From: an uncultured Clostridia bacterium
GTDB lineage: Bacteria > Bacillota > Clostridia > Oscillospirales > Oscillospiraceae
Length of the DNA: 64,000 nucleotides
Reading direction: 5' to 3'
Assembly: GCA_947644595.1 (NCBI GenBank)
Contig: CANSAE010000006.1
Location: 62,001-126,000 of the forward strand
A program made the position numbers and the translations under genes. Under the pieces are notes generated by a model that was not told where the DNA came from, did no database searches, and saw only the letters and a program-made list of their open reading frames with translations. Positions 23,959 through 34,634 of the stretch are shown piece by piece. Each line of letters begins with the position of its first letter. Within the stretch, counting starts at the first letter, position 1.

Positions 23959-24765
23959 ATGAAAACAGCATTATCAATCGCGGGGACAGACCCCAGCGGA
24001 GGCGCCGGCATTCAGGCCGATCTGAAAACGATGACCATGAACGGAGTTTTTGCCATGAGCGCCATTACGGCGCTGGTGGCCCAGAACACCACCGGCGTAA
24101 AATCGATTGTAGAAATGACACCCGAATTCCTCAAACAGCAGATTGACGTGGTATTTGAAGATATCCCGCCCGACGCGGTAAAGATCGGCATGGTCTCCTC
24201 CACCGCCCTGATCGAAGTCATCGCGGAGCGTCTGCGCTTTTATCAGGGGAGGAATATCGTCGTTGACCCGGTGATGGTCGCCACCAGCGGGGACCGTCTC
24301 ATCAGTGAAGAAGCGATAGACACGCTGAAACGCGTCCTGCTGCCCCTAGCTACAGTGATCACACCCAATATCCCGGAAGCGGAGATCCTCTCAGGCATGA
24401 CGATTCAAAATGAAGCAGATATGATGGCCGCAGCCGGGCGGATTTATCAGGACTGTGCCTGCGCAGTGCTGCTCAAGGGCGGGCATCATGTGAACGACGC
24501 CAACGATCTGCTTTTCCTCAACGGCACCGGGAAATGGTTCTACGGCAAACGCGTCAACAACCCCAACACCCACGGCACCGGCTGCACCCTATCCAGCGCC
24601 ATCGCCGCCAACCTGGCAAAAGGCTTCGACCTGGAAACAGCGGTCGCACGGGCAAAAGCATATATTTCCGGCGCTCTGGCAGCCATGCTGGACCTGGGCA
24701 GGGGCCGCGGCCCCATGCAGCATAACTTCAATCTCACCGGGACATTTGCAGAGGAGGCGCGGTGA
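23959..24765 (+). CDS. thiD: Hydroxymethylpyrimidine(phosphate) kinase
   Basis: A 268-residue ribokinase-fold enzyme that phosphorylates HMP and HMP-P to HMP-PP, the pyrimidine half of thiamine. It begins TALSIAGTDPSGGAGIQADL, the ThiD signature, and has DPVMVATSGDRL, TPNIPEAEIL, LLKGGHH and the catalytic region NPNTHGTGCTLSSAIAANLA. AAAGGAG lies ahead of the start. The stop overlaps the cytX start by four bases. With ThiE and CytX it lets the cell use imported HMP. Confidence 0.96.
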   Translation: MKTALSIAGTDPSGGAGIQADLKTMTMNGVFAMSAITALVAQNTTGVKSIVEMTPEFLKQQIDVVFEDIPPDAVKIGMVSSTALIEVIAERLRFYQGRNIVVDPVMVATSGDRLISEEAIDTLKRVLLPLATVITPNIPEAEILSGMTIQNEADMMAAAGRIYQDCACAVLLKGGHHVNDANDLLFLNGTGKWFYGKRVNNPNTHGTGCTLSSAIAANLAKGFDLETAVARAKAYISGALAAMLDLGRGRGPMQHNFNLTGTFAEEAR

Positions 24766-25958
24766 TGGAAACAAAACATACCTCCGTTTTTGAAAACGGT
24801 CTCATTTGGTTCGGCGCCGGAGTCTCCCTGGCGGAAATCCTCACCGGCACCGCCCTGTCCTCTCTTGGCTTCGGCAAGGGCCTGGCCGCCATCGTGCTGG
24901 GTCATATCATCGGCTGCGCCTTGCTGTTCGCCGCCGGACTCATCGGGGCACGCACCCGGAAAAGCGCCATGGAAACCGTAAAAATAAGCTTCGGGCAAAC
25001 GGGGGCGCTGCTGTTCGCGGCACTGAATGTGCTGCAATTGGTGGGCTGGACGGCCATCATGATCTACGACGGCGCGCTGGCCGCCGGCGGCATGTGGGAT
25101 ATCGGCCATTGGGTCTGGTGCCTGGTGATCGGCGGGCTGATCGTGCTGTGGCTCATCATCGGCATCCAAAACCTGGGCAAGGTGAATACTGCCGCCATGG
25201 CGGCGCTGTTCCTCCTGACCGTTGCGCTGAGCTTTGTGATCTTCAAAAATTGGGACCCCGTATTGGGCAATCTATCCATCATCGGCGGTTATCCGATGTC
25301 TTTCGGCGCAGCAGTGGAACTGTCTGTCGCCATGCCCCTGTCCTGGCTGCCTCTCATCAGCGACTACACCCGGGACGCGGAAAAGCCCGTGAAGGCCGCC
25401 GCAGTCAGCGCGGTCGTGTATGGCCTGGTGAGCTGCTGGATGTACGTCATCGGCATGCAGGCAGCCAAGCTCACGGGGGAATCGGACATCGCGTCCATTA
25501 TGCTCAGGGCCGGCCTTGGCATTACCGGCCTGCTCATCATCGTGTTTTCCACCGTAACCACGACCTTCCTTGACGCCTATTCCGCCGGCATCTCAAGCGA
25601 GACGCTTTCCTCCCGTCTCAACGGCAAATACGCCGCCATTGCGGTCGCCCTCATCGGCACTGTGGGCGCTATTTTGTTCCCCATGGACGACATCACGGAT
25701 TTCCTCTACCTCATCGGTTCCGTATTCGCCCCGATGATTGCGGTTCAAATCGCGGACAGCTTTATTTTAAAACAGGACCACAGTGACCACACGGTCCACG
25801 TGCCGGACCTCATCATCTGGGCCATCGGCTTTCTCCTGTACCGCCTGCTCATGCGGGCAGACATCCCCATAGGCAGCACCCTGCCGGACATGGTCATCAC
25901 CATCCTGCTGTGCGTACTTGCCGATCGTATCACCAAGTCAAGATCCGGCAAAACATAA
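24762..25958 (+). CDS. cytX: CytX-type hydroxymethylpyrimidine transporter
   Basis: A 398-residue permease of the nucleobase:cation symporter-1 family with about twelve membrane helices (for example LFAALNVLQLVGWTAIMIYD and LSVAMPLSWLPLISDYTRDA). CytX members under TPP riboswitches import the thiamine precursor HMP. The start overlaps thiD. Purine/cytosine uptake is the alternative for the family, but the riboswitch and ThiD neighbour make HMP much more likely. Confidence 0.88.
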   Translation: MMETKHTSVFENGLIWFGAGVSLAEILTGTALSSLGFGKGLAAIVLGHIIGCALLFAAGLIGARTRKSAMETVKISFGQTGALLFAALNVLQLVGWTAIMIYDGALAAGGMWDIGHWVWCLVIGGLIVLWLIIGIQNLGKVNTAAMAALFLLTVALSFVIFKNWDPVLGNLSIIGGYPMSFGAAVELSVAMPLSWLPLISDYTRDAEKPVKAAAVSAVVYGLVSCWMYVIGMQAAKLTGESDIASIMLRAGLGITGLLIIVFSTVTTTFLDAYSAGISSETLSSRLNGKYAAIAVALIGTVGAILFPMDDITDFLYLIGSVFAPMIAVQIADSFILKQDHSDHTVHVPDLIIWAIGFLLYRLLMRADIPIGSTLPDMVITILLCVLADRITKSRSGKT

Positions 25959-26018
25959 AAAAACATCCGAAAACCAAGCCGGTTTCCGGATGAACAAACC
26001 GCCGTAAAGCGAAACAAG

Positions 26019-26055
26019 AAACAGAGCATCACCAAAAAGGTGATGCTCTGTTTTT
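26019..26055 (+). terminator. Terminator of the thiamine operon
   Basis: A 14-15 bp perfect stem (ACAGAGCATCACC / GGTGATGCTCTGT) with an A5 loop and T5 tail. A weaker hairpin (CATCCG..CGGATG) precedes it at about 25966-25994. Confidence 0.9.
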
Positions 26056-26316
26056 CCTCCGTGCAATCCACGGCAGCATGGCGCAGAAAGAGGGCTTTGA
26101 ATTGCGGGGAACATCTCCCTGCTGTTCCCTCGTTATACCTTGATTGCCTGAACAGTACATCCTTTGATGATTTATTATATCAATGTGTTGATGAATATCA
26201 AGCCGTAATTCCCATAAGGGAAAATTTTTGGATGCCGTGCGGCGGGAATCACATTTTGCTCCAAAAACAATACATTGTCTTTTGCATCAACATATGCAGA
26301 TTCATTCAGTGGTTCT
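26056..26316. other. Intergenic region downstream of cytX
   Basis: About 260 bases between convergent transcripts. An open frame on the plus strand (VPSLYLDCLNSTSFDDLL... at about 26120-26240) does not resemble a family I know. I see no RNA or repeat. Confidence 0.35.
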
Positions 26317-27012
26317 TTAAAAAATCGGTTCTTCTCCGACATTCAGTCTCAGCGTTGCTATGGCATGATGCAGGTGGATATACATTGCCTGCTTTGCACC
26401 ACCTGCATCGCGTTTTTTCAAAAATTCCATCAGCAGAGCGTGATCCCTCAAGGTATTTTCTGCCAGTGTCTCAGTTTCTGAACCAAATAGGATCGCCTCG
26501 CCAACTGCGCGGTTAATAATCGGAATCAGCCGCTGTAAAAATGCGTTATGAGATGCCATTACAATCGCGTTATGAAACTCCTGATCAATTTTTGTGCGGT
26601 CTTCTCCGACCTGTACGATGTGTTCAACCTGCTCTCCCAAAGTCAGAATTCGATTGATCTCATCATTTGTAGCCCGCCGGCAAGCGATTGCGGATACTTC
26701 CGGTTCAAAAATCAGTCGGGTTTCATAGAGATCCTTCAACTGCACACGAATGTTCTCCATCTGATTGAGACCATAGTCACCTAATACTTTCAAATCCGGT
26801 GAGATAAATGTTCCTTTTCCACGATAGACCTCTAAAATGCCTTGAGAGGCCAAAATACGGATGGCTTCCCGAAGAGTACTGCGGCTGATTCCCAACTCCT
26901 TAGACAAGATGTTCTCCCCGGGCAACTGGTCACCCGGCATGAACTCCGAACCCTCCTGAATCATGGTATAAATGCGGTCTGCAGCTTGTTGTGACAGAGT
27001 TTTTCGGGTCAT
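26317..27012 (-). CDS. GntR-family (FadR-type, FCD domain) regulator
   Basis: A 231-residue transcription factor. The winged HTH is at residues about 5-70: DQLPGENILSKELGISRSTL, then REAIRILASQGILEVYRGKG. The C-terminal FCD ligand domain has the conserved pattern DQEFHNAIVMASHNAFLQRL. FadR-type regulators bind acidic metabolites such as sugar acids or aromatics. It lies 35 bases after the tannase-family gene in the same direction, so it may control it. ATG 27012 fits the AAGGAG site better than the GTG at 27021. Confidence 0.88.
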   Translation of the reverse strand: MTRKTLSQQAADRIYTMIQEGSEFMPGDQLPGENILSKELGISRSTLREAIRILASQGILEVYRGKGTFISPDLKVLGDYGLNQMENIRVQLKDLYETRLIFEPEVSAIACRRATNDEINRILTLGEQVEHIVQVGEDRTKIDQEFHNAIVMASHNAFLQRLIPIINRAVGEAILFGSETETLAENTLRDHALLMEFLKKRDAGGAKQAMYIHLHHAIATLRLNVGEEPIF

Positions 27013-27047
27013 ATCAAGCACACTCCTTTGTTTTATTTAAACTGTTT

Positions 27048-28585
27048 TCAAACCAAATCTGCACCGCGTTCATGCGCTGTTCCGCAGTAGCTATTGGGAT
27101 CGTTCACATCACCGCCAATATACTCAGAGAACAACGGATATGGGTACACCGGCCGCTGGAAACGTACTCCGGTTCCCTCACCGCTGATGGGATGTACACT
27201 GTCATAGCCCGTAGCAATCAAAGATTCCGGTACGCGGCCATTTTCCACCCATTCCATCATCGCCGTTAACACATTGTGTTCCGTGTCCTGCGGCACTTCC
27301 TTTGACGACACACACTGTCCCACATCCTGCAGGCCCGGACCGCCGAGCAAGTGTGCCATACCGGGGATTATGAAAAACCTCGCAAATTTCTGGGCAGCTT
27401 CCAACCCGCTTGCCCGCTCCACCACTTCTTCGTAGTAGCTAATGTTATCATACATGGAAACCGCCGAATCTGCGGTTCCCTGAAGTATTATCAGTTTTCC
27501 GTTATTTTCCCGAAAAGCAGACTGGTCAGCGCTGACGGCGTTGACGGCGGACGCGAGCTTTCTATCTACAAAGTCCATGTCTTTGTCAAAATCGAAAGTC
27601 TTGTAATCAAAATCGGGTCCAAATGCCCATTTGAACACATAGGTTTGATTTGCCACCCATTCCGGATCCTGCTGCCGCATTAAAAGCACATCGCCCTCAG
27701 TTCCCGGCATCAGGCCATGGAAAATACGTTCTCCCGTGCGTGGATTCACCGGGCCGGAATAAACCTTCAGCATTGCTTCGATCTGTGTTTGAGACAGTCC
27801 GGCCTCCGCCAGTACCTCCGGGCCAACCTTGCATCTTCTTGGGTCTGTCAGGAACATATCCCCGGCGCGCCGCCGCACTGTACCCGGTACTTCTCGATCA
27901 CCGTCCGGGCAATTCGCGCGGTATCTTCTTCCGTAAACATCGGTGTTCCATCTCCGGTTTCCATTGCGCGCAGATTCCAAAGGAACTCTGCGCTGATATG
28001 GGTACGGTCGCCCGCAGGCGCAACAGCAATCACACCGTTAAAACCATCCGGGTACCGCTGAACTTCCACCAATGCCTGCTGTCCGCCGGTAGACCCACCG
28101 AGAAAATAAGAATAACGCGCCGGACGGCCATAGTACTGTTCAATAATGCTTTTGGACACCTCAGCCATCACATGCATCCCGCGATTTCCGAAATCGTCCC
28201 ACTTCTCCGGTGATTCAATCACGCTGATATCATTTGCACTCGGCAGCGTTCCCAAATCAATATTGGCAGTTGCAAACCCTCTTTGAATGCCTAATTGGAG
28301 CATATAGTAATAAATCACGCCCCCGGGGCCGCCGTTCCCCGTGGCTAAAAAGCGCCCATTCCACACATCCGGAGCAGGCAGCCAAAGCTCCATGTTCAGA
28401 TTGGACTTAGGCGTGGGCTTCAAATTCAATACCATTCTGGAGAATGGAGGTAATCCCGTCATTTCTTCGCCCAGACACAAGCGGTTCGCCTGCGGTGTAA
28501 AACTGCCGCTATCAATGAATTCGCACGAAGTGATCGTACCATTTTCAACTTTGATGTGGCTGCCATCTGTCCGTAAATTTTTCAT
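27048..28585 (-). pseudogene. Tannase/feruloyl-esterase family hydrolase, frameshifted
   Basis: Two overlapping frames together encode one protein of about 510 residues of the tannase family, which cleaves gallate or ferulate esters. The first frame (from ATG 28585, AAGGAG upstream) carries GGSTGGQQALVEVQRYPDGF with the catalytic serine and ends at the frameshift. The second contains FLTDPRRCKVGPEVL, LIILQGTADSAVS (Asp region) and FFIIPGMAHLLGGPG (His). Joining needs one extra base near 27860-27863, in a run of four C (plus strand) where CGGAPG should read on into DMFLTDP. It could be a true mutation or a base-calling error. No signal peptide is evident. Confidence 0.8.
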
Positions 28586-28682
28586 AGTGCCTTTCTCCTT
28601 TATTGTCAATTTCTAATACTCTGTCCAGTAAATCGACGAATCTCTATACTTTTATTATCCGTTAAATCTCTGACACCCACAA

Positions 28683-28734
28683 GTTACAAAAAGAGGATCG
28701 TGTAACGAAACATTACACGATCCTCTTTTGTAAC
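28683..28734 (-). terminator. Terminator of the leu operon
   Basis: A very long palindrome, about 22 bp per arm (GTTACAAAA.GAGGATCGTG..), with a loop of about seven bases. On the minus strand a T5 run lies within the 3' arm. It sits just after leuB. Confidence 0.85.
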
Positions 28735-28796
28735 TTTTCAGGCAGGCAGTATCGGCGTATGATAAATAATTTTCGCTTCAAAGACCGATGTACCCT

Positions 28797-29885
28797 TCAA
28801 TGTACCTCTGTCTTTGCAAGATGAGAGCGGATCAGGGCACCCATTTCACGGCAGCCAGTTGTTTCCTCGCCGGCGCCGGCAATATCCGCCGTGCGGTAGC
28901 CTTCGTCCAGCACTGCGGAAATGGCCCGCTCAATGCAGTCTGCCTCTTCCGACATATCGAAACTGAAGCGCAGCATCATGGCGGCAGCGAGGATCGTGCC
29001 AATGGGATTGGCCCGGTTTTGGCCGGTCATCCGGGGCGCGGAACCGTGGATCGGTTCGTAAAGTCCCCGTGTACCGTCTCCCAGACTGGATGACGGAATC
29101 ATGCCAATGGAGCCGGTAATCATGGAAGCCTCATCGGAGAGAATGTCTCCGAACATGTTTTCAATGACGATCACATCGAACTGAGAGGGATTCTTGACGA
29201 TCTGCATGGCGCAGTTATCCACCAGCATATCCGTCAGTTCAACATCGGGGTACTCCTTGGCCAGATCGTGCATCACCGCTTTCCACAGCCGGGAGCAGTC
29301 CAGCACATTGCTCTTCTCCACAGAACACAGCTTCTTGCGGCGCTTCCGGGCGGTCTCAAATCCGATGCGGCCGATCCTGCGAATCTCGCTTTCGGTATAG
29401 GACATGATGTCTTCAGCTCTTTTCTCACCGTTTTCCTCCATCGTCCGGTGCGCGCCGAAGTAGATGCCGCCAATCAGTTCCCGAACGATGATAAAATCGA
29501 TGCCTTTGTCCACGATCTCCGGTTTCAGTGGTGAGGATGCCGCAAGCTGCGGCCAAATTCTGGCAGGACGGTTATTGCTGTATACTCCCATGCCGGAGCG
29601 CAGGCGAAGAAGCCCTTTCTCCGGGCGCTTATCGCTGGGGATGGTGTCCCACTTGGGGCCGCCTACCGCGCCCAGCAGCACACTATCACTGTTCAGGCAC
29701 TTATCCAGCATTTCCCGGGGCAGCGGGTCTCCCCACTTGTCGTAGGCGACGCCGCCCATATCCACCTCTTCATAGACAAACTTGTGGCCGTAGATCGCTG
29801 CCACCGCATCCAGCACGGCGACTGCTTCGCTGATAATTTCCGGACCGATTCCGTCCCCCGGGATCACTGCAATTTTTTTCTCCAT
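28797..29885 (-). CDS. leuB: 3-Isopropylmalate dehydrogenase
   Basis: A 362-residue NAD-dependent beta-decarboxylating dehydrogenase, third step of leucine synthesis. Motifs: KIAVIPGDGIGPEIISEAV, LRLRSGMGVYSNNRPARIWP, VRELIGGIYFG, ENMFGDILSDEASMITGSIG and GLYEPIHGSAP. Length is normal. It is the last gene of leuACDB, two bases after leuD. A strong terminator follows. Confidence 0.96.
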   Translation of the reverse strand: MEKKIAVIPGDGIGPEIISEAVAVLDAVAAIYGHKFVYEEVDMGGVAYDKWGDPLPREMLDKCLNSDSVLLGAVGGPKWDTIPSDKRPEKGLLRLRSGMGVYSNNRPARIWPQLAASSPLKPEIVDKGIDFIIVRELIGGIYFGAHRTMEENGEKRAEDIMSYTESEIRRIGRIGFETARKRRKKLCSVEKSNVLDCSRLWKAVMHDLAKEYPDVELTDMLVDNCAMQIVKNPSQFDVIVIENMFGDILSDEASMITGSIGMIPSSSLGDGTRGLYEPIHGSAPRMTGQNRANPIGTILAAAMMLRFSFDMSEEADCIERAISAVLDEGYRTADIAGAGEETTGCREMGALIRSHLAKTEVH

Positions 29886-29887
29886 GA

Positions 29888-30370
29888 TTATCCCTCCAAA
29901 GATGCCAGCAGCCCGCCCTTGGCAATGATGTTCTGAATAAACGGCGGGAACGGCTGGGCTGTAAATGTCTGTCCGCTGGTCAGATCCGTAATCACACCGG
30001 CGTCAAAATCAATGGATACCTCATCCCCGGCAGAGATGGCATCCGCAGCGGCTTCGCATTCCAGGATCGGCATGCCGATATTGATGGCGTTACGGTAGAA
30101 GATGCGGGCAAAGCTCTTGGCGATCACACAGCCGGCGCCGCAGGTCTTGATTGCCAGAGGCGCGTGTTCCCGGGATGACCCGCAGCCAAAGTTCCAGCCG
30201 GCGACTATGATATCCCCAGGCTGCACGGTGCTCGCAAAGTTCTGATCGATATCTTCCATACAATGCTTTGCCAAATCCTGTGCATTTGCGGTGTTGAGAT
30301 ACCGGGCAGGAATGATCACGTCAGTATCCACATTGTCGCTGTATTTGAAAACATGTCCTTTGACTTGCAT
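29888..30370 (-). CDS. leuD: 3-Isopropylmalate dehydratase small subunit
   Basis: A 160-residue swivelling-domain subunit. It starts [20 protein letters not shown] and has ARYLNTA and [15 protein letters not shown], the substrate-binding loop shared with aconitases. With LeuC it isomerises 2- to 3-isopropylmalate. The short form (about 160 residues) matches the archaeal/clostridial LeuD type. It lies three bases from leuC and two from leuB. Confidence 0.95.
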   Translation of the reverse strand: MQVKGHVFKYSDNVDTDVIIPARYLNTANAQDLAKHCMEDIDQNFASTVQPGDIIVAGWNFGCGSSREHAPLAIKTCGAGCVIAKSFARIFYRNAINIGMPILECEAAADAISAGDEVSIDFDAGVITDLTSGQTFTAQPFPPFIQNIIAKGGLLASLEG

Positions 30371-30373
30371 CGT

Positions 30374-31627
30374 TCAAACCTCCTCAGTAATATAGCCGGT
30401 CAGGGCGCTGGCGGCAGCGGTAGCGGGGCTGGCCAGGTATACCTTGCTGTCCACATGCCCCATGCGGCCCACGAAATTACGGTTGGTGGTGGAAATACAA
30501 CACTCTCCAGCGGCCAGGATGCCCATATATCCACCCAGGCAGGGACCGCAGGTCGGCGTGGAAACGATCGCTCCGGCATCGATAAACGCGGTGTAATAGC
30601 CCCGCGCCACGCAATCCCGGAGAATGTCCATCGTCGCGGGAATGATGATGCAGCGGACGCCCGGCGCCACCGTCTTCCCGTGCAGCACCCGGTACGCCGC
30701 TTCCATATCCTCCATGCGGCCGTTGGTGCAGCTGCCAATGACGACCTGATCGATCTTAACATCGTGGAGTGCGCTGGCAGGTTTGGTATTGCTGGGCAGA
30801 TGGGGGCAGGCCACAGTCGGGACGATCTTTGCCAGGTCGATTTCAATTGTCTGCTCATACTCCGCATCAGCATCAGCTTCGTAGATCACCGGCGTGCGCT
30901 CACAGCGGCCGTTCATATAGGCCTTTGTGGTTTCGTCCACGGGGAAAATGCCGTTTTTCGCGCCGGCCTCGATCGCCATATTACAGATACACAAGCGGTC
31001 ATCCATGGATAAGCCGGCCACGCCGGAACCCGTGAACTCAAGACTCTTATACAGCGCGCCGTCTACTCCGATTTGACCGATGAGGGTCAAAATAACATCC
31101 TTGCCGCTGCAATTTCGGGGCAGAACGCCTGTGAGATGGATGCGAATGGCAGAGGGTACTTTGAACCAAGCCATACCCGTCGCCATGCCGGCCGCCATAT
31201 CCGTACTGCCCACGCCGGTGGAAAACGCGCCCAGCGCGCCGTAGGTACAGGTGTGACTGTCGGCGCCGATGATGCAGTCGCCGGCAGTAACGACCCCCTG
31301 TTCGGGAAGAAGCGCGTGTTCGATCCCCATCCTTCCCACGTCATAAAAGTGGCTAATACAGTGGCTGCACGCGAAGTCACGGCACTGCTTGGACTGTTCG
31401 GCGGCCTTGATGTCCTTGTTGGGGACAAAATGGTCCAGAACAATGGCAATCCTGTTTGGATCAAAGACCTTGCCGAATGCGGCTTTGTTGAATTCGTTGA
31501 CCGCAACGGGGGTGGTAATATCATTGCCAAGAACCATGTCCAGTTTGGCGCTGATAAGTTGGCCGGGCTGAACCGTATCCAAACCGGCATGGGCGGCCAG
31601 AATTTTCTGGGTCATTGTCATTCCCAT
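30374..31627 (-). CDS. leuC: 3-Isopropylmalate dehydratase large subunit
   Basis: A 417-residue aconitase-family subunit of the short (homoaconitase-like) type. It contains [33 protein letters not shown] and [19 protein letters not shown], which supply the cysteines of the [4Fe-4S] cluster. The frame begins at GTG 31636, overlapping leuA, but AAAGGAG is best spaced for ATG 31627. It is in the leuACDB operon. Confidence 0.95.
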   Translation of the reverse strand: MGMTMTQKILAAHAGLDTVQPGQLISAKLDMVLGNDITTPVAVNEFNKAAFGKVFDPNRIAIVLDHFVPNKDIKAAEQSKQCRDFACSHCISHFYDVGRMGIEHALLPEQGVVTAGDCIIGADSHTCTYGALGAFSTGVGSTDMAAGMATGMAWFKVPSAIRIHLTGVLPRNCSGKDVILTLIGQIGVDGALYKSLEFTGSGVAGLSMDDRLCICNMAIEAGAKNGIFPVDETTKAYMNGRCERTPVIYEADADAEYEQTIEIDLAKIVPTVACPHLPSNTKPASALHDVKIDQVVIGSCTNGRMEDMEAAYRVLHGKTVAPGVRCIIIPATMDILRDCVARGYYTAFIDAGAIVSTPTCGPCLGGYMGILAAGECCISTTNRNFVGRMGHVDSKVYLASPATAAASALTGYITEEV

Positions 31628-31632
31628 GAGAG

Positions 31633-33336
31633 TCACTCCTTTTCGATTGATTTTTCCGAGTTTGCAGCTTGTTCTATGGCCATATTATTGTACGCGCTGA
31701 GCAACGCGTAGGCACTGGCGCGGATAATGTCGGTATGGATGCCAACACCCCAATACATTTCCCCGCTTTCCGATTCCAAGCCGATATACGCGGCAGCCGT
31801 ACTGCCGGAGTTCTCGTTTTGGATGCTGTGTTCCGTATAGACCCGGAGACGGTAATCCGCGCCGGTGCAGGCTTGCAGCGCGTTGCTGATAGCATTCAGC
31901 GCGCCGTTCCCCTCCGCATGGAATACGGTATCTGTCCCATGCAGGGAAAACACGATCTCCGCCTTGGTTCCGGCCGGGCTGTGGTTGAAGTGCATATCTG
32001 TAATGGAAACCGGTTCGTCATGGTTGAAGTAATGCGCGTGGAAGACCTCCAGTACGTCTTCAACCTTCAGTTCCCGATGCTCACGGTCGGAAACGCTCTT
32101 GCAGAGATAACTGAGATGCTCCCGCATTTTGGCGGGAAGGTTATACCCGTAAGCCTGTTCCAAAAGATAGCCGATGCCGCCTTTCCCGGACTGGGAATTG
32201 ACGCGGATCACATCGCCGTCATATGTACGGTTGATATCCTCCGGGTCAATGGGAATGTATGGGACGGTCCATTGCCGGGGCTGCCGCTCTTTGCGCCAGT
32301 CCATGCCTTTTGCGATCGCATCCTGATGGCTGCCGGAAAACGCGGCAAACACCAGCGCTCCGGCATAAGGGCTTCGTTCATGGACGTGCATTCGGGTACA
32401 TTTCTCATAAGTCCTGACGATAGCAGGCATATCAGACAGATCCAGCTTGGGATCTACGCCATGAGAATACAGATTCGTCGCCAGTGTGATGATATCCATA
32501 TTGCCGGTCCGTTCCCCGTTGCCGAAAAGCGTCCCTTCGACCCGCTCTGCGCCGGCTAAGAGGGCCAGTTCGGCGTCCGCCACGCCGGTACCACGGTCAT
32601 TGTGCGGATGGACAGAGAGGGTCACATGCTCCCGATATTTCAGGTTCTCGCTCATGTACTCGATCTGGCTGGCATAAACATGCGGCATGCTCATCTGTAC
32701 CGTGGCCGGAAGGTTGATGATCACATTGTTCTCCGGGCCGGGCTCCAGTGCGTCCAGCACCGCGTTGCAGACCTCCAGCGCATACTCCGGTTCCGTGCCT
32801 GTGAAGCTCTCCGGGGAATACTCAAACCGGAAATTCCCCTCGTATTCTTTGGCCAGTTCCTTGATCAGCTTCGCGCCCTCGACGGCGATTTGCAGAATTT
32901 CCTCCTTGGACTTGCGGAACACCTGCTCCCGCTGGGCCACGCTGACGGAGTTGTAGAAATGGATGATGGTATTGGGCGCGCCCGCACAGGCCTCGAACGT
33001 CTTACGGATAATGTGCTCCCGGCATTGTGTCAAAACCTGGATCGTAACATCGTCGGGAATCATCTCCCGCTCGATCAGTGTCCGAAGAAACTGATACTCA
33101 GTTTCGGAAGCAGCGGGAAACCCCACCTCGATCTCCTTAAATCCCATTTTCAGGAGGAACTGATAGAACTCTAATTTTTCCTCCAGGCTCATCGGTACCA
33201 CCAGGCTTTGGTTCCCGTCACGCAAATCCACACTGCACCATATCGGAGCCTTTTCAATATGATCCTTTTCCACCCACTTACAGTATCTGCCCGGTGCCGG
33301 GTAGTATCCCACATTGTACTTGCCTGCATCCATCAT
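31633..33336 (-). CDS. leuA: 2-Isopropylmalate synthase, LeuA2 type
   Basis: A 567-residue enzyme condensing 2-oxoisovalerate and acetyl-CoA, the committed step to leucine. HMGL-like catalytic motifs are [10 protein letters not shown] near residue 45 and [20 protein letters not shown] near 250, with [12 protein letters not shown] after it. The C-terminal regulatory domain (about 430-560) should bind leucine. The length fits the bacterial LeuA2 class. GGGGGAGG lies 10 bases ahead of ATG 33336. It is the first gene after the T-box leader. Confidence 0.95.
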   Translation of the reverse strand: MMDAGKYNVGYYPAPGRYCKWVEKDHIEKAPIWCSVDLRDGNQSLVVPMSLEEKLEFYQFLLKMGFKEIEVGFPAASETEYQFLRTLIEREMIPDDVTIQVLTQCREHIIRKTFEACAGAPNTIIHFYNSVSVAQREQVFRKSKEEILQIAVEGAKLIKELAKEYEGNFRFEYSPESFTGTEPEYALEVCNAVLDALEPGPENNVIINLPATVQMSMPHVYASQIEYMSENLKYREHVTLSVHPHNDRGTGVADAELALLAGAERVEGTLFGNGERTGNMDIITLATNLYSHGVDPKLDLSDMPAIVRTYEKCTRMHVHERSPYAGALVFAAFSGSHQDAIAKGMDWRKERQPRQWTVPYIPIDPEDINRTYDGDVIRVNSQSGKGGIGYLLEQAYGYNLPAKMREHLSYLCKSVSDREHRELKVEDVLEVFHAHYFNHDEPVSITDMHFNHSPAGTKAEIVFSLHGTDTVFHAEGNGALNAISNALQACTGADYRLRVYTEHSIQNENSGSTAAAYIGLESESGEMYWGVGIHTDIIRASAYALLSAYNNMAIEQAANSEKSIEKE

Positions 33337-33390
33337 AATCGCAAATCCTCCCCCAAAAATCATCTGGTAAGCACCTTCAGAAAAACAAAA

Positions 33391-33671
33391 AATCCTGTCT
33401 CTTTGTTAAAGAGACAGGATCATGTCTGATCTTGCGGTACCACTCTTTTTGCTGTTTGCACAGCCGCTCATCGTGACTTGTCATCACTTCCCGCTGTAAC
33501 GGTCGGGTTCCGTCCGCCCTACTGAGTATCACTCTGTTCAGGCCAGCCGCTCCGGGGCCAGTACACGGAATATCCCTCCGCCGGCTCACACCATCCGCCG
33601 GCTCTCTGAAGCAGGATTAAGACCGCTTTATCCCCATCCTTGCGTTTGCAAGTGTTGATTCAATTGATTTT
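33391..33671 (-). ncRNA. Leucine T-box leader
   Basis: On the minus strand the T-box core AGAGTGGTACCGCAAG (33446-33431) is followed by a terminator whose arms are ATCCTGTCTCTTT/AAAGAGACAGGAT with a T6 tail (33420-33386). Upstream, the probable specifier loop reads GTGATACTCAGTAGG, giving CUC (Leu) at 33526-33524. Uncharged tRNA-Leu would stabilise the antiterminator and turn on leuACDB. The specifier was assigned by eye; the downstream leu genes support it. Confidence 0.92.
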
Positions 33672-33676
33672 TTCAG

Positions 33677-33705
33677 ATTATATATAATACGGCCCCGCTT
33701 GTCAA
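33677..33705 (-). promoter_or_regulatory. Consensus promoter of the leu operon
   Basis: On the minus strand TTGACA (33705-33700), a 17-bp spacer and TATAAT (33682-33677) match the sigma-A consensus exactly. It sits directly ahead of the T-box leader. Confidence 0.92.
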
Positions 33706-33766
33706 GAAAAAAATGTTCTAACACAGCGCTGAACGACATCCATCGCAAGCCATACGGTCTCGTTGC

Positions 33767-34634
33767 TCAAACTCCCACGCCGGAATCATCCCGGTAAGAC
33801 CGCCGCACAATATCGGTAAATTCCCGCATCTCCGGGGACAGGGATTCCCGTTTTTCCTCCTCCGTAAACATCGGCAGCATACGGCCTTCCTTATCGTCCT
33901 GCACCAAACTTGTCAACGCGCGAATGGCCCGCCATTCGGGGTATTTGTACAGATCCACGTCCCGGATGCGGGGCATCATGGGTTCAAAGATTGCCGGGAA
34001 CAGTTCGAAGTTTTCCTCGATCTCCGTGTGCGTCCAGATACTTGTTCCATTCATTGGCCACCATGTAGCAATTGGAGATCTGGCACACCAGGTTGTAATC
34101 ACAGTATTCCGCAGGGGGCGGAGGCGTCGTGGGCATCTGATGCTCCGGATGCCAGTCGAACAAATGCAGCGCCTGAAAGCCGGGCAGGCACCGGAGTTCC
34201 TTCAGTTTTTCCTTAGTGAAGTAGTCCTTTGGCTCCATTTTGCCGGGCTTGGCCTTCAGTTTGATGGTCAGCACCGCTTTTTCGCCCCGGTAATCCGCAT
34301 ACTCGGCCCAATCGGAAGTCTTGCAAACCGGGTTCCAAAAGGTCTCGTAGAATTCCCGACTCAGCGCCGTGGATATCTTCATGCGCCATGTCCGGGCGTC
34401 TTTCAAATGCCATCGAATACAGTAGTCCCGGTCTACCACCTCGTACAGGCACAGTACGGGAAAATTTGTGTCCGCATTTCTCGGCTGATATCTGGACAGT
34501 TCAAAGCGCTGTACCGCCAGACAGGCCCGGTTCATCAGTTCATCACCGATGTGCTCCCATGTATACCAGAGGTTCAGTTCTTCATAGCGTTCATCCGTTG
34601 CAGGTTTTCCGTAGACCATCATTAAGTTCTCCAT
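33767..34634 (-). pseudogene. EthD/Dabb-like dimeric alpha-beta-barrel protein, frameshifted
   Basis: Two frames read as one protein of about 289 residues. The N-terminal frame starts MENLMMVYGKPATDERYEEL and has LNLWYTWEHIGDELMNRACL, similar in pattern to EthD-type ferredoxin-fold proteins (a hydrophobic strand, then NxWYxxxH). The second frame continues with TEIEENFELFPAIFEPMMPR. The join is near 34030, where NKYLDAH runs out of frame in a CA-repeat, consistent with loss of two bases or gain of one. Function unknown; relatives often act on aromatic or polyketide-like compounds. Confidence 0.55.

Noticed and set aside
26097..26240. Possible remnant of a coding gene downstream of cytX
   Set aside because: The frame is open but short, with no motif I recognise and no ribosome site, so I list the region only as intergenic.
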